Source of the DNA: Kaistia defluvii
GTDB taxonomy: Bacteria > Pseudomonadota > Alphaproteobacteria > Rhizobiales > Kaistiaceae
Length of the DNA: 64,000 bases
Reading direction: 5' to 3'
NCBI RefSeq assembly: GCF_040548815.1
Contig: NZ_JBEPSM010000005.1
Location: forward strand, 35,373 to 99,372
Part shown: positions 53,551-62,320 of the stretch, piece after piece
How the letters are laid out: each line of letters starts with the position of its first letter
Numbering within the stretch: the first letter of the stretch is position 1
Notes under the pieces: generated by a model
What the model was told of the DNA's origin: nothing
The model's database searches: none
Seen by the model: the letters and a program-made list of their open reading frames with translations, nothing else
Made by a program: the position numbers and the translations under genes

Positions 53551-54414
53551 TCAGCCGTCGACATGGGTGAGCTTGTCCGGATTGCGCATCATGTAGATGG
53601 CGGTGATCTTGCCGCCCTCTATGGCGAAGGCGGTGGTCTGCAGGATCGCGCCGCGTTCGCGGCTGACATAGCCGGGCAGGCCGTCGATCCAGGCCGGTCG
53701 GATGAACTGGGTCCAGTCGGGGCCGAGCTTGCGATGGAGCCCGCCATACATGCGCAGCACATGATCCATGCCGACAATCGGGCGCAGGAAAGCGAAGACC
53801 TTGCCGCCGCCATCGGAGTGCAGGACGACGTCATCGGCCAGAAGTGCCCGCAGCGCGGTGACATCGCCGGTGTGAGCGGCGGAAAAGAAAGCCTGGGCGA
53901 TGCGATCACCATCCTCGCGGGCGACGGGAAAGCGCGGGCGGGCCTCCTGCACGTGCTTTCGGGCGCGGGAGGCGAGCTGGCGCACGGCGGGCGCGTCACG
54001 GCCCAGCGTGGTGGCGATCTCGTCGAGCGGTTGGCCAAAGACATCGTGCAGCAGGAAGGCGGCCCGTTCCAAGGGCGAAAGGCGCTCAAGCGCGAGCATG
54101 AGCGTCATGGTCAGTTCGTCGGTATCGATGCCGGGCTCGTCCGGTTCGAGGATCGGCTCGGGAAGCCAACTGCCGACATAGAGCTCGCGCCGCGCGCGAG
54201 CCGATTTCATTTCATCGAGGCACAGTCGGGTGACGATGCAGGCGAGAAAAGCGCCGACATTGGTGACCGCGGACTGATCCGTATTGGACCAGCGCAGCCA
54301 GGCATCCTGCACGATGTCCTCGGCGGCGGCGCGGCCGCCGAGCATCCGATAGCCGAGACGGACCAGCCGGCGCCGGTGCGTCTCGAAGACGTCCGAAGCC
54401 TGGTCAGGCGTCAT
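53551..54414 (-). CDS. ECF41-group RNA polymerase sigma factor
   Basis: The product has 287 residues from the ATG at 54414. It has sigma2 (GGRAAAEDIVQDAWLRW) and sigma4 (LSPLERAAFLLHDVFGQPLD), then the SnoaL-like C-terminal domain that makes ECF41 sigma factors self-regulating. All three group motifs are visible: WLPEP in the linker, DGGGK in the domain and NPDKL near the C-terminus. No anti-sigma gene is present, as expected. The gene overlaps the CMD gene by 11 bases and lies in the epimerase-CMD-sigma order typical of this group. Confidence 0.95.
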   Translation of the reverse strand: MTPDQASDVFETHRRRLVRLGYRMLGGRAAAEDIVQDAWLRWSNTDQSAVTNVGAFLACIVTRLCLDEMKSARARRELYVGSWLPEPILEPDEPGIDTDELTMTLMLALERLSPLERAAFLLHDVFGQPLDEIATTLGRDAPAVRQLASRARKHVQEARPRFPVAREDGDRIAQAFFSAAHTGDVTALRALLADDVVLHSDGGGKVFAFLRPIVGMDHVLRMYGGLHRKLGPDWTQFIRPAWIDGLPGYVSRERGAILQTTAFAIEGGKITAIYMMRNPDKLTHVDG

Positions 54415-54868
54415 AGCCGCCCTCGGGGAATGGAGGGGGCACGGCAAAGCCGACCTGCAGGCGGTTCCACAGATTGATGGCGCCGATGGCAAGGGTCAGG
54501 TTGACCTGTTCCTGCGGCGTGAAGGCGGCTTCGAGGATTTCGTACTCGGCCTCGTCGACATCGGTTTCCGACAGCCGGGTCAAGGTCTCCGTCCAGCCAA
54601 GGGCCGCGCGTTCGCGCGCTGTGTAGTGGGGCGCCTCGCGCCATGCGTCCAGCAGGTAGAGTCGCATTTCGCTTTCACCGGACTTGCGCAGGGATGTGGC
54701 GTGCAGATGGATGCAATAGGCGCAACCATTGATCTGGGAAGCGCGCAGCTTGACCAGTTCCAGGAGGGTAGCTTCCAGAGTACTGGCCCTGAGGGCCGCT
54801 TCAAGCGCCATGATGGCCTTGATGGCGGCCGGTGCTTTGTCGAGGTGATCGTCCAGTCTGGCCTTCAT
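54404..54868 (-). CDS. Carboxymuconolactone-decarboxylase family protein (ECF41 partner)
   Basis: The product has 154 residues from the ATG at 54868. The redox motif is NGCAYCIHLHATSLRKSGE (Cys-x-x-Cys with His), typical of AhpD-like/CMD proteins. It has 33% more residues than the copy at 40724 and is not a close paralogue. It lies 10 bases after the epimerase and overlaps the sigma factor. CMD proteins are the standard partner genes of ECF41 sigma factors. Confidence 0.93.
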   Translation of the reverse strand: MKARLDDHLDKAPAAIKAIMALEAALRASTLEATLLELVKLRASQINGCAYCIHLHATSLRKSGESEMRLYLLDAWREAPHYTARERAALGWTETLTRLSETDVDEAEYEILEAAFTPQEQVNLTLAIGAINLWNRLQVGFAVPPPFPEGGYDA

Positions 54869-54878
54869 CGAGCTCTCC

Positions 54879-55631
54879 TCAACGCGGGGGCTGGCTGGCG
54901 AGCCAGTTGGCATAGCCGACGGTGCCGAGGCGGGCCGAGCCGCGCGGCAGCAGCGTGTCATCGTTCAGAGGGGCTCCGAAATAGAGCGCTTCCGGCGTGC
55001 CGATGACGGCGCGGGTATCGCCGATATCGCGCAGATACTGGGCCAGCAGATCGGACATGCGGACTTTTTCGGGGCCGGCGATTTCGAGCGTGCCGTTGAG
55101 CGGGGCGGCGAGCGCGACATCCGCCATGACGGCGGCCACGTCGGGCGAGGCGATCGGCTGGATGAAGGCCGTCGAGAGGGTGATCGTGCCTTCAGCGCCG
55201 GCCGACTTGGCTATGCCGCCGAGGAACTCATAGAACTGCGTGGAATGCACGATCGTATAGGGAATGGGCGAGGCCTTGATCAGGGCTTCCTGCGCCTGCT
55301 TGCCGCGGAAATAGCCGCTTTCGGACAGATCCTGCGTGCCGACCACCGAGAGCGCGACGTGATGGCGAACGCTGGCGGCGGCTTCAGCGGCAAGCAGGTT
55401 GGGCCCGGCGGTCTGGAAGAACTCGAGTACAGCGGCATCTTCGAAGGACGGCGAATTGGCGAGGTCGAGCACCACGTCGACACCAATCATGGCCTCAGCC
55501 AGGCCCTCGCCGGTGATCGTATTGACGCCCGAACTGGGCGAGGCGGCGATAACCTCATGGCCGCGGTCGAGAAGTATGCGCACGGTCTTGGAGCCGATGA
55601 GGCCGGTGCCGCCGATGACGAGGATCTTCAT
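54879..55631 (-). CDS. NAD(P)-dependent epimerase/NmrA-like SDR (ECF41 operon)
   Basis: The product has 250 residues from the ATG at 55631. It has the Rossmann motif ILVIGGTGLIGSKTVRILLD, then VRHHVALSVVGTQDLSESGY and GKQAQEALIKASPIPYTIVHS. This is an atypical SDR of the NmrA/YwnB-like group. It is first in the ECF41-controlled operon, just downstream of the predicted promoter at 55689-55716. The substrate is unknown. Confidence 0.9.
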   Translation of the reverse strand: MKILVIGGTGLIGSKTVRILLDRGHEVIAASPSSGVNTITGEGLAEAMIGVDVVLDLANSPSFEDAAVLEFFQTAGPNLLAAEAAASVRHHVALSVVGTQDLSESGYFRGKQAQEALIKASPIPYTIVHSTQFYEFLGGIAKSAGAEGTITLSTAFIQPIASPDVAAVMADVALAAPLNGTLEIAGPEKVRMSDLLAQYLRDIGDTRAVIGTPEALYFGAPLNDDTLLPRGSARLGTVGYANWLASQPPR

Positions 55632-55688
55632 GGTTCTTGCCCTTTGCTCGAGACGCTGTGCCGCGATTGGCGACGTCTTCAGGAGCAA

Positions 55689-55716
55689 GACGAGATGGCC
55701 TGGGGCGGATGTGACA
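55689..55716 (-). promoter_or_regulatory. ECF41-type promoter of the epimerase-CMD-sigma operon
   Basis: Read on the minus strand, TGTCACA (55716-55710) is followed after 17 bases by CGTC (55692-55689). The ECF41 consensus is TGTCACA and CGTC about 16 bases apart. The start codon of the first gene is 58 bases downstream. The operon should therefore be autoregulated. Confidence 0.8.
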
Positions 55717-55746
55717 CGGGGGTCGAAAAAGATTCTGCCCGCTGCA

Positions 55747-55773
55747 TGTCACACCGTCCGCATGGGTCTCGTC
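55747..55773 (+). promoter_or_regulatory. ECF41-type promoter facing the bestrophin gene
   Basis: TGTCACA at 55747-55753 is followed after exactly 16 bases by CGTC at 55770-55773 on the plus strand. The bestrophin start codon lies 34 bases downstream. It is a second, divergent copy of the motif, 31 bases from the operon promoter. Confidence 0.8.
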
Positions 55774-55806
55774 TTGGATGCATCAACCTTGAGTTCGGGG
55801 CATCCC

Positions 55807-56814
55807 ATGCACGTCGGAAGATCCTATAGGCCGATCGAATTTGCGCTGTGGTCGCGCGGCAGCATCCTCTTCATGGTGCTGGTAAGCCTCTGTGCCATTG
55901 GGGCCTACAGCATCCCCTCGATTGCGGGCTTTTCCGTACCCTGGCCGATCATCGTCGTTTTGGGCACGACGGTGTCGCTGATGGCCGGCTTCAAGAATTC
56001 ACAGGTCCTGGCGCGCAGTAGCGAGGCTCTTCAGGCCTTTGCCCAGATCTCGGCGACCAGCCGCATGCTGTCGCGCTTCTGTTGCGATTTCACAGACGAG
56101 CCCACCAAGCGCGCGCTAGTCTATCGTCATATCGCCTGGATGACGGCACTTCGCTTCTGCCTGCGCCGGCCGATGCCCTGGGAATCCATGGGCCGGAAAT
56201 CTAATGCCGCGTTTCGCGAACGATACCGCGTCATCGAGGACACGACGTCTCTGTCCGACGAACTGGCGGCATTGCTGGGTCACGATGAAGCGGCAAAGAT
56301 CCTGAAAAGCGGCATGCTCGCAGCGCCCCTGCAATTGCTCAACCAGCAAGGGCACCAGATCAATCTGCTGTTCCGCGATGCTGGCCTGGCGCCGCAAGTC
56401 TACACCGAATTGCTCAAGCTGCTGCGGGACTTGCATGACCAGCAGGCCCGCTGCGACCGGATCAAGAACAGCCCCTACCCGCGCCAATATGCCATTGTCA
56501 GCACGATGTTCGTGGCGATCTTCTGCACGCTCCTGCCCTTCGGCGCAGCGCCGGTCTTCGCGGAAATGAGCAGGCTGAGCGGCGTGTGGGGTGTGATCTC
56601 GATCTGGTTGACCATTCCATTCAGCACGCTATTGGGCTGGATGTATATGTCGCTCGACCAGGTCGGCGAGAGCACATCCAATCCCTTCGAGGGAGGCGCG
56701 AACGACGTCCCGATTTCGCAGATTTGCCGAGAGCTCGAGATTGAGTTGCGTTCTGCCATGGGCGAGCTCGACTTGCCCATGCCCCTTCAACCTATCAACG
56801 GCATAGCCACCTAG
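55807..56814 (+). CDS. Bestrophin-family (YneE) anion channel
   Basis: The product has 335 residues from the ATG at 55807. It has two pairs of hydrophobic helices (SILFMVLVSLCAIGAY, WPIIVVLGTTVSLMAGFKN and, later, YAIVSTMFVAIFCTLLPFG, WGVISIWLTIPFSTLLGWMY), cytoplasmic helices between, and the family end segment LDQVGESTSNPFEGGANDVP. Bacterial bestrophins form pentameric pores for ions. It is divergent from the ECF41 operon and has its own ECF41-type promoter, so it is a predicted regulon member. Confidence 0.9.
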   Translation: MHVGRSYRPIEFALWSRGSILFMVLVSLCAIGAYSIPSIAGFSVPWPIIVVLGTTVSLMAGFKNSQVLARSSEALQAFAQISATSRMLSRFCCDFTDEPTKRALVYRHIAWMTALRFCLRRPMPWESMGRKSNAAFRERYRVIEDTTSLSDELAALLGHDEAAKILKSGMLAAPLQLLNQQGHQINLLFRDAGLAPQVYTELLKLLRDLHDQQARCDRIKNSPYPRQYAIVSTMFVAIFCTLLPFGAAPVFAEMSRLSGVWGVISIWLTIPFSTLLGWMYMSLDQVGESTSNPFEGGANDVPISQICRELEIELRSAMGELDLPMPLQPINGIAT

Positions 56815-57365
56815 CTGATAGCGCTCTGTGACAATGGGGCCGGCGCATGAGCGACGGCAGTCGTTTGGCCTAGCTGGCCAAGAGCGGAAAGCCCAAGGGG
56901 AATGCGTCTTCGCTAGACCCTGCTCTTGGCGAGACTTCTCAATTGCCTGCCCGTCACACACACCAGCCACAATGCCAATGCGCAGTCGTTCAGAGTGGAT
57001 AACGCGCCTGGCACTAAGGTCGCCGTGTCATACCAGAAGGCAGAGATGTCCGCCTTCCGGTAGCGCCAACAGTCTGCGACGGGGCGTAGATGGGTGCGCC
57101 GGCCGGCAGCAACGGGGCCGGGAGCAGACTGTCAGGTCTTGGCGGCGGTCATGCCCATAGCTGCTACTCGGCTCGACCCTACATTAGTCGTCCGGCGCCC
57201 TGTCTTCTCTTTCCGAGTACCTACCGTTCGTTCAGCTGCGGACAACGTCACAGCAACAGCGGAAGCGGCTATTTGGAATGACCACTGCCGATCAAGCTAC
57301 CGAGCTCCGCCCTCCGCTGGTGGGAGGGCGGGCGCACGGCGAAGGCCTGTCGTTGGGCAACGACG
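56815..57365. other. Gap without a gene
   Basis: About 550 bp between convergent bestrophin and EctC-like genes. Frames here are short and have no recognisable content. No clear terminator was found. Confidence 0.4.
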
Positions 57366-57749
57366 CTAGGCGGGATCGTAGCCGCCATGCGCATTGTGGG
57401 TCTCGGTGCCAGCCAAGGGCGGGTTGAAGACGCAGACGAGGTGCAAATCGCCCTTCAGCGCCCGCAGGATGTGCTCGTCATGCTGGTCGAGCGCATAGAC
57501 GGTGCCGACCGCGATCGGATGCGTCTTGCCGGTGGCGACGTCGAAGACTTCGCCGGCGCCGGCGATGCAGTAGTTCGTCTCGTAATGCTCCTTGTAGTGG
57601 CAATGCACTTCAGAGCCTTCCGGCACGACCGTGTGGTGGACGGAATAGCCGAGCCCGTCGCCCTTCACGATCAGCCGCGTGCTTCGCCAGCTGTCGGTGA
57701 CGACATGGCGGTCGGTCTTGCGCAGGTCTTCGACGTCGTGAACGATCAT
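57366..57749 (-). CDS. ectC: Ectoine-synthase-family cupin (EctC-like), orphan
   Basis: EctC closes N-gamma-acetyl-diaminobutyrate to ectoine. The product has 127 residues, the normal length. The iron ligands of characterised EctC are all present (Glu57, Tyr85, His93), as are HYKEHYETNYCIAGAGEVFD and the C-terminal NPPLAGTETHNAHGGY. The usual ectA and ectB genes are missing. It is instead the last gene of an operon with an amidase and an amino-acid importer. It may cyclise, or hydrolyse, an imported compound. Confidence 0.88.
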   Translation of the reverse strand: MIVHDVEDLRKTDRHVVTDSWRSTRLIVKGDGLGYSVHHTVVPEGSEVHCHYKEHYETNYCIAGAGEVFDVATGKTHPIAVGTVYALDQHDEHILRALKGDLHLVCVFNPPLAGTETHNAHGGYDPA

Positions 57750-57773
57750 GATCTTGCCTTCTGTGGTTCGGTT

Positions 57774-59084
57774 TCAGCGATGGGAAGAAGCGAGAGCGGC
57801 CTCGGCCGAGGCGGCGAGGGCGAGCAGGGCGCTGTCGTGACCGTTCCGCCCTGTCAGCATCAGCCCGATTGGTTGGTCCGGCGCGATGGGAAGACTGACG
57901 CTCGGCGCATCGATGCGATTAGCCACCTCGGTCAGCCGGAAGGTCAGGCGGTTGGCGGGGTAGTAATGTTCGTCGTCCGAAACGTCGTCGACGCGCGGCG
58001 GCAGGATCGGAACGGTTGGCGTCAGCAGCGCGTCGAAGCCTTCGAGGTCGCGGTGATAGGCCTTTGCCAGTCGCGCAAGCTCCTGCTGGGCGCGGAGATA
58101 GGCGACGGCGGCAACTTCCTTGCCAAGCTGGATGCGCGGGCCGACACGCGGATCATAGTCCGCCGCGCGGCTCTCGAGATGAGGCTGGTGCCAGGCGAAG
58201 GCCTCGGCGACGATGAGACCGCCCTCGACGGCGATCCGGCCATAGCTCTCCAGCTCCGGCCAGTCGCGCTCAACGATTACCGCGCCTGCCTGTTCGAGCG
58301 CCTTCACGGCGTCGTTGAAGCGGGCAGTGACCACCTCATCGGCGGCATCGAGCGCGAATTTTGGCGGCAGCAGGAAGCGGCGGCCGCGCAGGTCGGCGGG
58401 CTGGATCGCCGTCTCGCCGGTGATCGCCTCGTCGACGCGCGCGCATGTCTGGATATCGCGGGCTAGAAAGCCCGGGACGTCGAAGCTTGACGACAGCAGC
58501 AGCAGCCCCTCATCCGGGTAGCGCCCCTTGCTGGGTTTGAAGGCGGCGAGGCCGCAAAAGGCGGCCGGGATGCGGACCGAGCCGCTGGTGTCGCTGCCCA
58601 GCGCCAGATCGGCAAAACCGAGCGCCACGGCGACGGCGCCGCCTGATGTCGAGCCGCCGGCGATTCGCTCGCGCGAGGGATCGAGCGGGGTGCGCGGCGT
58701 GCCGAAATGCGGATTGAGCCCGAGCGCGCCGAAGGCGAACTCGGTCATGTTGGTCTGGCTGGTGATGACGGCGCCGTTCGCCCGCAGCCTGGCCACCAGC
58801 GCGGCGTCATCCTTCACCGGCAGCGCGTCCCGGAGAAGCTTCGCCCCGGCGGTCGTCGGCCAGCCGGCAACATCGAAGCAGGCCTTTGCCGCGACGGTCA
58901 GTCCATAAAGCGCCGGTCGGGCGGACGGGGATGCCGCCAGCGTATCCCAGGCCGCCGCTTCCCGCAGCGCGGCTTCATCGCGTCGACGGAGAATGGCCAG
59001 CCTGGCGTCTTCGGGGTGCGCGTCGATCCGCGCCAGTTGCTGCGCGACGTTGTGGCGAAAGTCGCCGGCCAGGGTCTGCGTCAT
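57774..59084 (-). CDS. Amidase-signature hydrolase
   Basis: The product has 436 residues. The amidase-signature triad is visible: Lys in LTVAAKACFDVAG, the cis-Ser loop GGSTSGGAVAVALGFADLAL, and the nucleophile Ser in GSDTSGSVRIPAAFCGLAA. The family hydrolyses amides to acid and ammonia. It lies 24 bases upstream of the ectC-like gene and 10 bases after the ATPase gene, so it acts on the imported compound. The substrate is unknown. Confidence 0.92.
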   Translation of the reverse strand: MTQTLAGDFRHNVAQQLARIDAHPEDARLAILRRRDEAALREAAAWDTLAASPSARPALYGLTVAAKACFDVAGWPTTAGAKLLRDALPVKDDAALVARLRANGAVITSQTNMTEFAFGALGLNPHFGTPRTPLDPSRERIAGGSTSGGAVAVALGFADLALGSDTSGSVRIPAAFCGLAAFKPSKGRYPDEGLLLLSSSFDVPGFLARDIQTCARVDEAITGETAIQPADLRGRRFLLPPKFALDAADEVVTARFNDAVKALEQAGAVIVERDWPELESYGRIAVEGGLIVAEAFAWHQPHLESRAADYDPRVGPRIQLGKEVAAVAYLRAQQELARLAKAYHRDLEGFDALLTPTVPILPPRVDDVSDDEHYYPANRLTFRLTEVANRIDAPSVSLPIAPDQPIGLMLTGRNGHDSALLALAASAEAALASSHR

Positions 59085-59094
59085 GATCTCGCTC

Positions 59095-59865
59095 TCAGCT
59101 CAAATGGACGGCGCGCAGGAACGCGCGGGTGCGCTCGTTTCGCGGCTCGTTGAGGATTTGCTGCGGTGTCCCGTCTTCCAGGATCCGGCCACCTTCCATG
59201 AAGCAGATCCGGTCGGCAATCGCGCGGGCGACGCCGATCTGGTGCGTGACGACGACGATCGTCAGGTCGCGCTCATGCGCCAGCGCCCGCATCACTTCCA
59301 GAACCTCGCCGACGCGTTCGGGATCGAGCGCCGAGGTGGCCTCGTCGAACAGCATGATCTTCGGCTCCAGCGCCATGGCGCGGGCGATGGCGACCCGCTG
59401 CTGCTGGCCGCCGGAAAGCGTCGCCGGATAGTTCTGCAGCTTGTCGGAAAGCCCGACCTGCGCCAGCAGCGCAGTCGCGCGCGCCTCGGCCTCGACCTGC
59501 GACAGGCCCAGCACGTGGCGCGGCGCGGCGGCGACATTGCCGAGCGCGGTCAGGTTGGGAAACAGGTTGAAGTTCTGGAACACCATGCCGACCAGCGAGC
59601 GCATGTCGCGCAGGTGCTTTCGCGTCGGCTTGATGCGGTGCTTGCCGCCCGCCGCGTCCCAGAGCGGCCGGCCGTCGAGGCTCACTTTGCCCTCGTCGAT
59701 ATCCTGCAGCGCCATGATGATGCGCAGCAGCGTCGACTTGCCGGAGCCGCTCGGGCCGATGATCGCGACCTTCTCGCCGCGCGCGACGCGAAAGTCGAAC
59801 TGGTCCAGCACGACGGTCTGGCCGAAACGCTTGTCCACTTTGTCGAAGGTGATCATGTCGCTCAT
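59095..59865 (-). CDS. ABC transporter ATP-binding protein, polar amino-acid type
   Basis: The product has 256 residues. Walker A is GPSGSGKSTLLRIIM, the signature LSGGQQQRVAIARAMALEP, Walker B IMLFDEATSALDPE and the H loop VVVTHQIGVARAIADR. It is closest in layout to GlnQ/HisP/EhuA-type ATPases. It overlaps the permease gene by four bases (ATGA). It powers uptake through the two permeases that precede it. Confidence 0.95.
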   Translation of the reverse strand: MSDMITFDKVDKRFGQTVVLDQFDFRVARGEKVAIIGPSGSGKSTLLRIIMALQDIDEGKVSLDGRPLWDAAGGKHRIKPTRKHLRDMRSLVGMVFQNFNLFPNLTALGNVAAAPRHVLGLSQVEAEARATALLAQVGLSDKLQNYPATLSGGQQQRVAIARAMALEPKIMLFDEATSALDPERVGEVLEVMRALAHERDLTIVVVTHQIGVARAIADRICFMEGGRILEDGTPQQILNEPRNERTRAFLRAVHLS

Positions 59866-60527
59866 GCGTAGCGGGCTCCGAGGCGCTCGCGCAGCAGGAA
59901 CACGGCAAACGCCGCGATCAGGCTCATGACGAGATAGGCGATTGCTGCCATGGTCATCGGCTCGACATAGCGGAAGCTTTGCGAGCCGGCGTCATTGGCG
60001 GCGAACATCAGTTCCGGGACGGTGATCGCGGCCAGGATCGGGGTATCCTTGAGCATGGTGATGAAGGTGTTGCCGAGCGAGGGAACCAGCGGCGCGATCG
60101 CCTGCGGCAGGATGAGGTAGCGATAGGCGGCGAACCGCGAGAAGCGCAGGCTTTCGATCGCGTCCCACTGGCCGCGTGGGATGCTGTCGAGCCCGGCGCG
60201 GTAGGCTTCCGCGACATAGGCGCCGTGATAGAGGCCGAGCGCCAGGATGCCGGTGGTTACCGGCTCCAGCACGATGCCGGCATCCGGCAACACGAAGAAT
60301 AGGACATAGACCTGGATCAGCAGCGGCGTCGACCGCAGCAGTTCGACCAGCCCGCGCCCGAGCCAGGCGAGGGCGGTTTGCCTCGAGCGGCCAAGCGCCA
60401 GCAGCACGGCGCCGATGACCAGCGAGGCGAAAAAGCCGCCGATCGTCGCGATGAAGGTGACGACCGCGCCGCGCAGCAGCGCCGGCAGGATCTCGGCCGC
60501 GAACGGCCAGGAGAAGATCTCCGTCAT
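59862..60527 (-). CDS. ABC transporter permease, polar amino-acid type
   Basis: The product has 221 residues from the ATG at 60527, with about five TM helices. The N-terminal GAVVTFIATIGGFFASLVIG, the VELLRSTPLLIQVYVLFFVLP signature and the EAA loop (YVAEAYRAGLDSIPRGQWDAI) match the HisM/GlnP family. It overlaps its partner permease gene by four bases and the ATPase gene by four bases. It forms the pore with the next permease. Confidence 0.93.
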   Translation of the reverse strand: MTEIFSWPFAAEILPALLRGAVVTFIATIGGFFASLVIGAVLLALGRSRQTALAWLGRGLVELLRSTPLLIQVYVLFFVLPDAGIVLEPVTTGILALGLYHGAYVAEAYRAGLDSIPRGQWDAIESLRFSRFAAYRYLILPQAIAPLVPSLGNTFITMLKDTPILAAITVPELMFAANDAGSQSFRYVEPMTMAAIAYLVMSLIAAFAVFLLRERLGARYA

Positions 60528-61189
60528 GCCGGCTGACCCGTCTGGCGGCCGCGCGACAGCCCCTTTTCCATCCGGCGCATGAAGCTCGCCGCGATCAGCG
60601 AAATGACGAGGTAGATCGCCAGCGTCACCAGCAGCACGTTGCCGGAGCTGTAGGTCTTGGTGATGATCGATTTCGCCTGGAAGGTCAGGTCGGGAATGGT
60701 GATCAGCGAGACCAGCGAGGTCGCCTTGATCAGCTCGATCAGCAGATTGCTGAACAGCGGCATCATCATGATCAGCGCTTCCGGCAGCACGACGATGCGC
60801 AGCGTCTGGAAATAGCTGAAGTTGAGCGCGGCGGCGGCGTCCAACTGGCCCTGCGGCACGGCCTGGATGCAGCTTCGCACCACCTCCGCGCCATAGGCGC
60901 CGAAGCAGAGCCCGAGGCCAAGCGTCGCGCATTGCAGCGGCGTCAGGTCGATGCCGAGATAGGGCAGGACGTAGAACAGCCAGAACAGCTGGACCAGCGC
61001 CGAGGTGCCGCGGAAGAACTCGACATAGACGCCGGAGGCGATGCGGAGCACGCGCAGCTTCGACGATCGCGCCACGCCGGCGACGATTGCCAGAACCAAA
61101 GCGAGCAACGCCGAAAGGACCGACAATGTGACGGTCCACCAGACGCCGGCCAGAAAATCGAAGCGGTATTCCCAGATCAGGGCCATCAA
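60524..61189 (-). CDS. ABC transporter permease, polar amino-acid type
   Basis: The product has 221 residues. It has the family start FLAGVWWTVTLSVLSALLAL, the segment FFRGTSALVQLFWLFYVLP and the EAA loop GAYGAEVVRSCIQAVPQGQL. The C-terminus is basic (RRMEKGLSRGRQ). It lies 55 bases after the binding-protein gene and pairs with the permease at 59862. Confidence 0.93.
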   Translation of the reverse strand: MMALIWEYRFDFLAGVWWTVTLSVLSALLALVLAIVAGVARSSKLRVLRIASGVYVEFFRGTSALVQLFWLFYVLPYLGIDLTPLQCATLGLGLCFGAYGAEVVRSCIQAVPQGQLDAAAALNFSYFQTLRIVVLPEALIMMMPLFSNLLIELIKATSLVSLITIPDLTFQAKSIITKTYSSGNVLLVTLAIYLVISLIAASFMRRMEKGLSRGRQTGQPA

Positions 61190-61244
61190 ACCGAACTCGA
61201 AAACGGGACGCGCATCTTCGGACGCGCGCCCCGGTCAGGGAAGG

Positions 61245-62093
61245 TTATTTGCAGAGTTCGGCGAGCTTGACCGTGCCGTCGGGAATGTCGGCCGCTGTGA
61301 AGCCGTAGGGCTCGCCGATCTTGGCGGCCTCGCCCGAGGTCAGGATCACGGCGAGGTGCTTGTTGAATTCGTCGACGAAGGGCTGGTCTTCGAGGCGGAA
61401 GGCGTAGCTGCCGATGCCGATCGCCGGCCTGCCGTCGATAATCGCCTGCTCGAACGGGATCGCGCGCTCAACGGCGGGATCATTGGCGGTCTTGATCGTC
61501 GACTGGACGGTGACGCCGGTATTGAGGAAGGCGTCGATGCGCTTGGTCTTCACCGCCGCGAGCAGCGAGGCGACGTCCGGCAGGGTGACAAGCTGGTCCT
61601 TGGAGACGCCGGCGGCCAGCGCGTGGTCGGCGATCGGGCCGCCGCCGGTCAGGTAGCCGAGCTTGATCGCCGGATCCTTGGCGATGTCGGCGTAGCTGTG
61701 AATGCCCTTCGGGTTGCCCGCGGCCACGATGATCCCGTCATTGACGAAATGCGTCGGCTCGGCGAAGGCGACCAGCTTGCAGCGGTCGGGGCGGATGTAG
61801 AGGTCGGAGGCGATGATGTCGAACCGGCGCGCCTGCAGGCCGGGGATCAGGGCGCCGAACTGGGTCGGCACGGCTTCGAGCTCGACCTTGCCGATCTTGG
61901 CGAGGACGGCGTTCAGCAGGTCCACCTCATAGCCGGTCAGCTTGCCGTTCGGCCCGGTGACGATGAAGGGTTCCTGCTCGGCAAAGCCGACGCGGACCGT
62001 CTTGCCCGCCTTGACGTCGTCGAGAAGGCCGGCGGATGCGCCGGAGAGAGAGGCGAGCAGAAGCGCTGCGCCGACGAGAGCCGATCTTATCAT
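61245..62093 (-). CDS. Periplasmic amino-acid/ectoine-type binding protein
   Basis: The product has 282 residues from the ATG at 62093, with a signal peptide (ALVGAALLLASLSGASA). It is an SBP_bac_3 fold: VRVGFAEQEPFIVTGPNGKL, TGYEVDLLNAVLAKIG, FDIIASDLYIRPDRC, then a hinge and RIDAFLNTGVTVQS. The context (EctC-like cupin, MocR regulator) suggests a cyclic amino acid such as ectoine as ligand, as in EhuB, but the ligand residues were not compared. It is the first gene of the operon. Confidence 0.88.
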   Translation of the reverse strand: MIRSALVGAALLLASLSGASAGLLDDVKAGKTVRVGFAEQEPFIVTGPNGKLTGYEVDLLNAVLAKIGKVELEAVPTQFGALIPGLQARRFDIIASDLYIRPDRCKLVAFAEPTHFVNDGIIVAAGNPKGIHSYADIAKDPAIKLGYLTGGGPIADHALAAGVSKDQLVTLPDVASLLAAVKTKRIDAFLNTGVTVQSTIKTANDPAVERAIPFEQAIIDGRPAIGIGSYAFRLEDQPFVDEFNKHLAVILTSGEAAKIGEPYGFTAADIPDGTVKLAELCK

Positions 62094-62131
62094 GCTGGTA
62101 TGCTCCACACCGCCATCATTTGGGTCACACA

Positions 62132-62307
62132 ACCATACAAATAGTACGAAATATCGGAAGAATGTATGTTTCAAATGTATGGCAAAGTGGCGACTTTTCG
62201 CCCCTCAATTCCGTCGAAGGGCGGAATGGAATTACTTCCCATTCGGATCGGTAGGCCTGTAGCTTGTGACAGGCGCGAACGCGGGATATCTGCAACGCCA
62301 TACAAAC
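62132..62307. promoter_or_regulatory. Four CATACA-type boxes, candidate MocR operator
   Basis: In the divergent gap, CCATACAAA occurs at 62133-62141 and 62298-62306. The inverse TGTATG occurs at 62163-62168 and 62176-62182, the latter as TGTATGG. MocR/GntR regulators bind such repeated half-sites in direct or inverted order. No other motif is repeated in the gap. Confidence 0.55.
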
Positions 62308-62320
62308 GCGTGTCGCGGAG

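Noticed and set aside
57366..57749. A complete ectoine biosynthesis operon
   Set aside because: Only the EctC-like gene is present. The adjacent genes are an amidase and transporter genes, not ectA, ectB or ask_ect.
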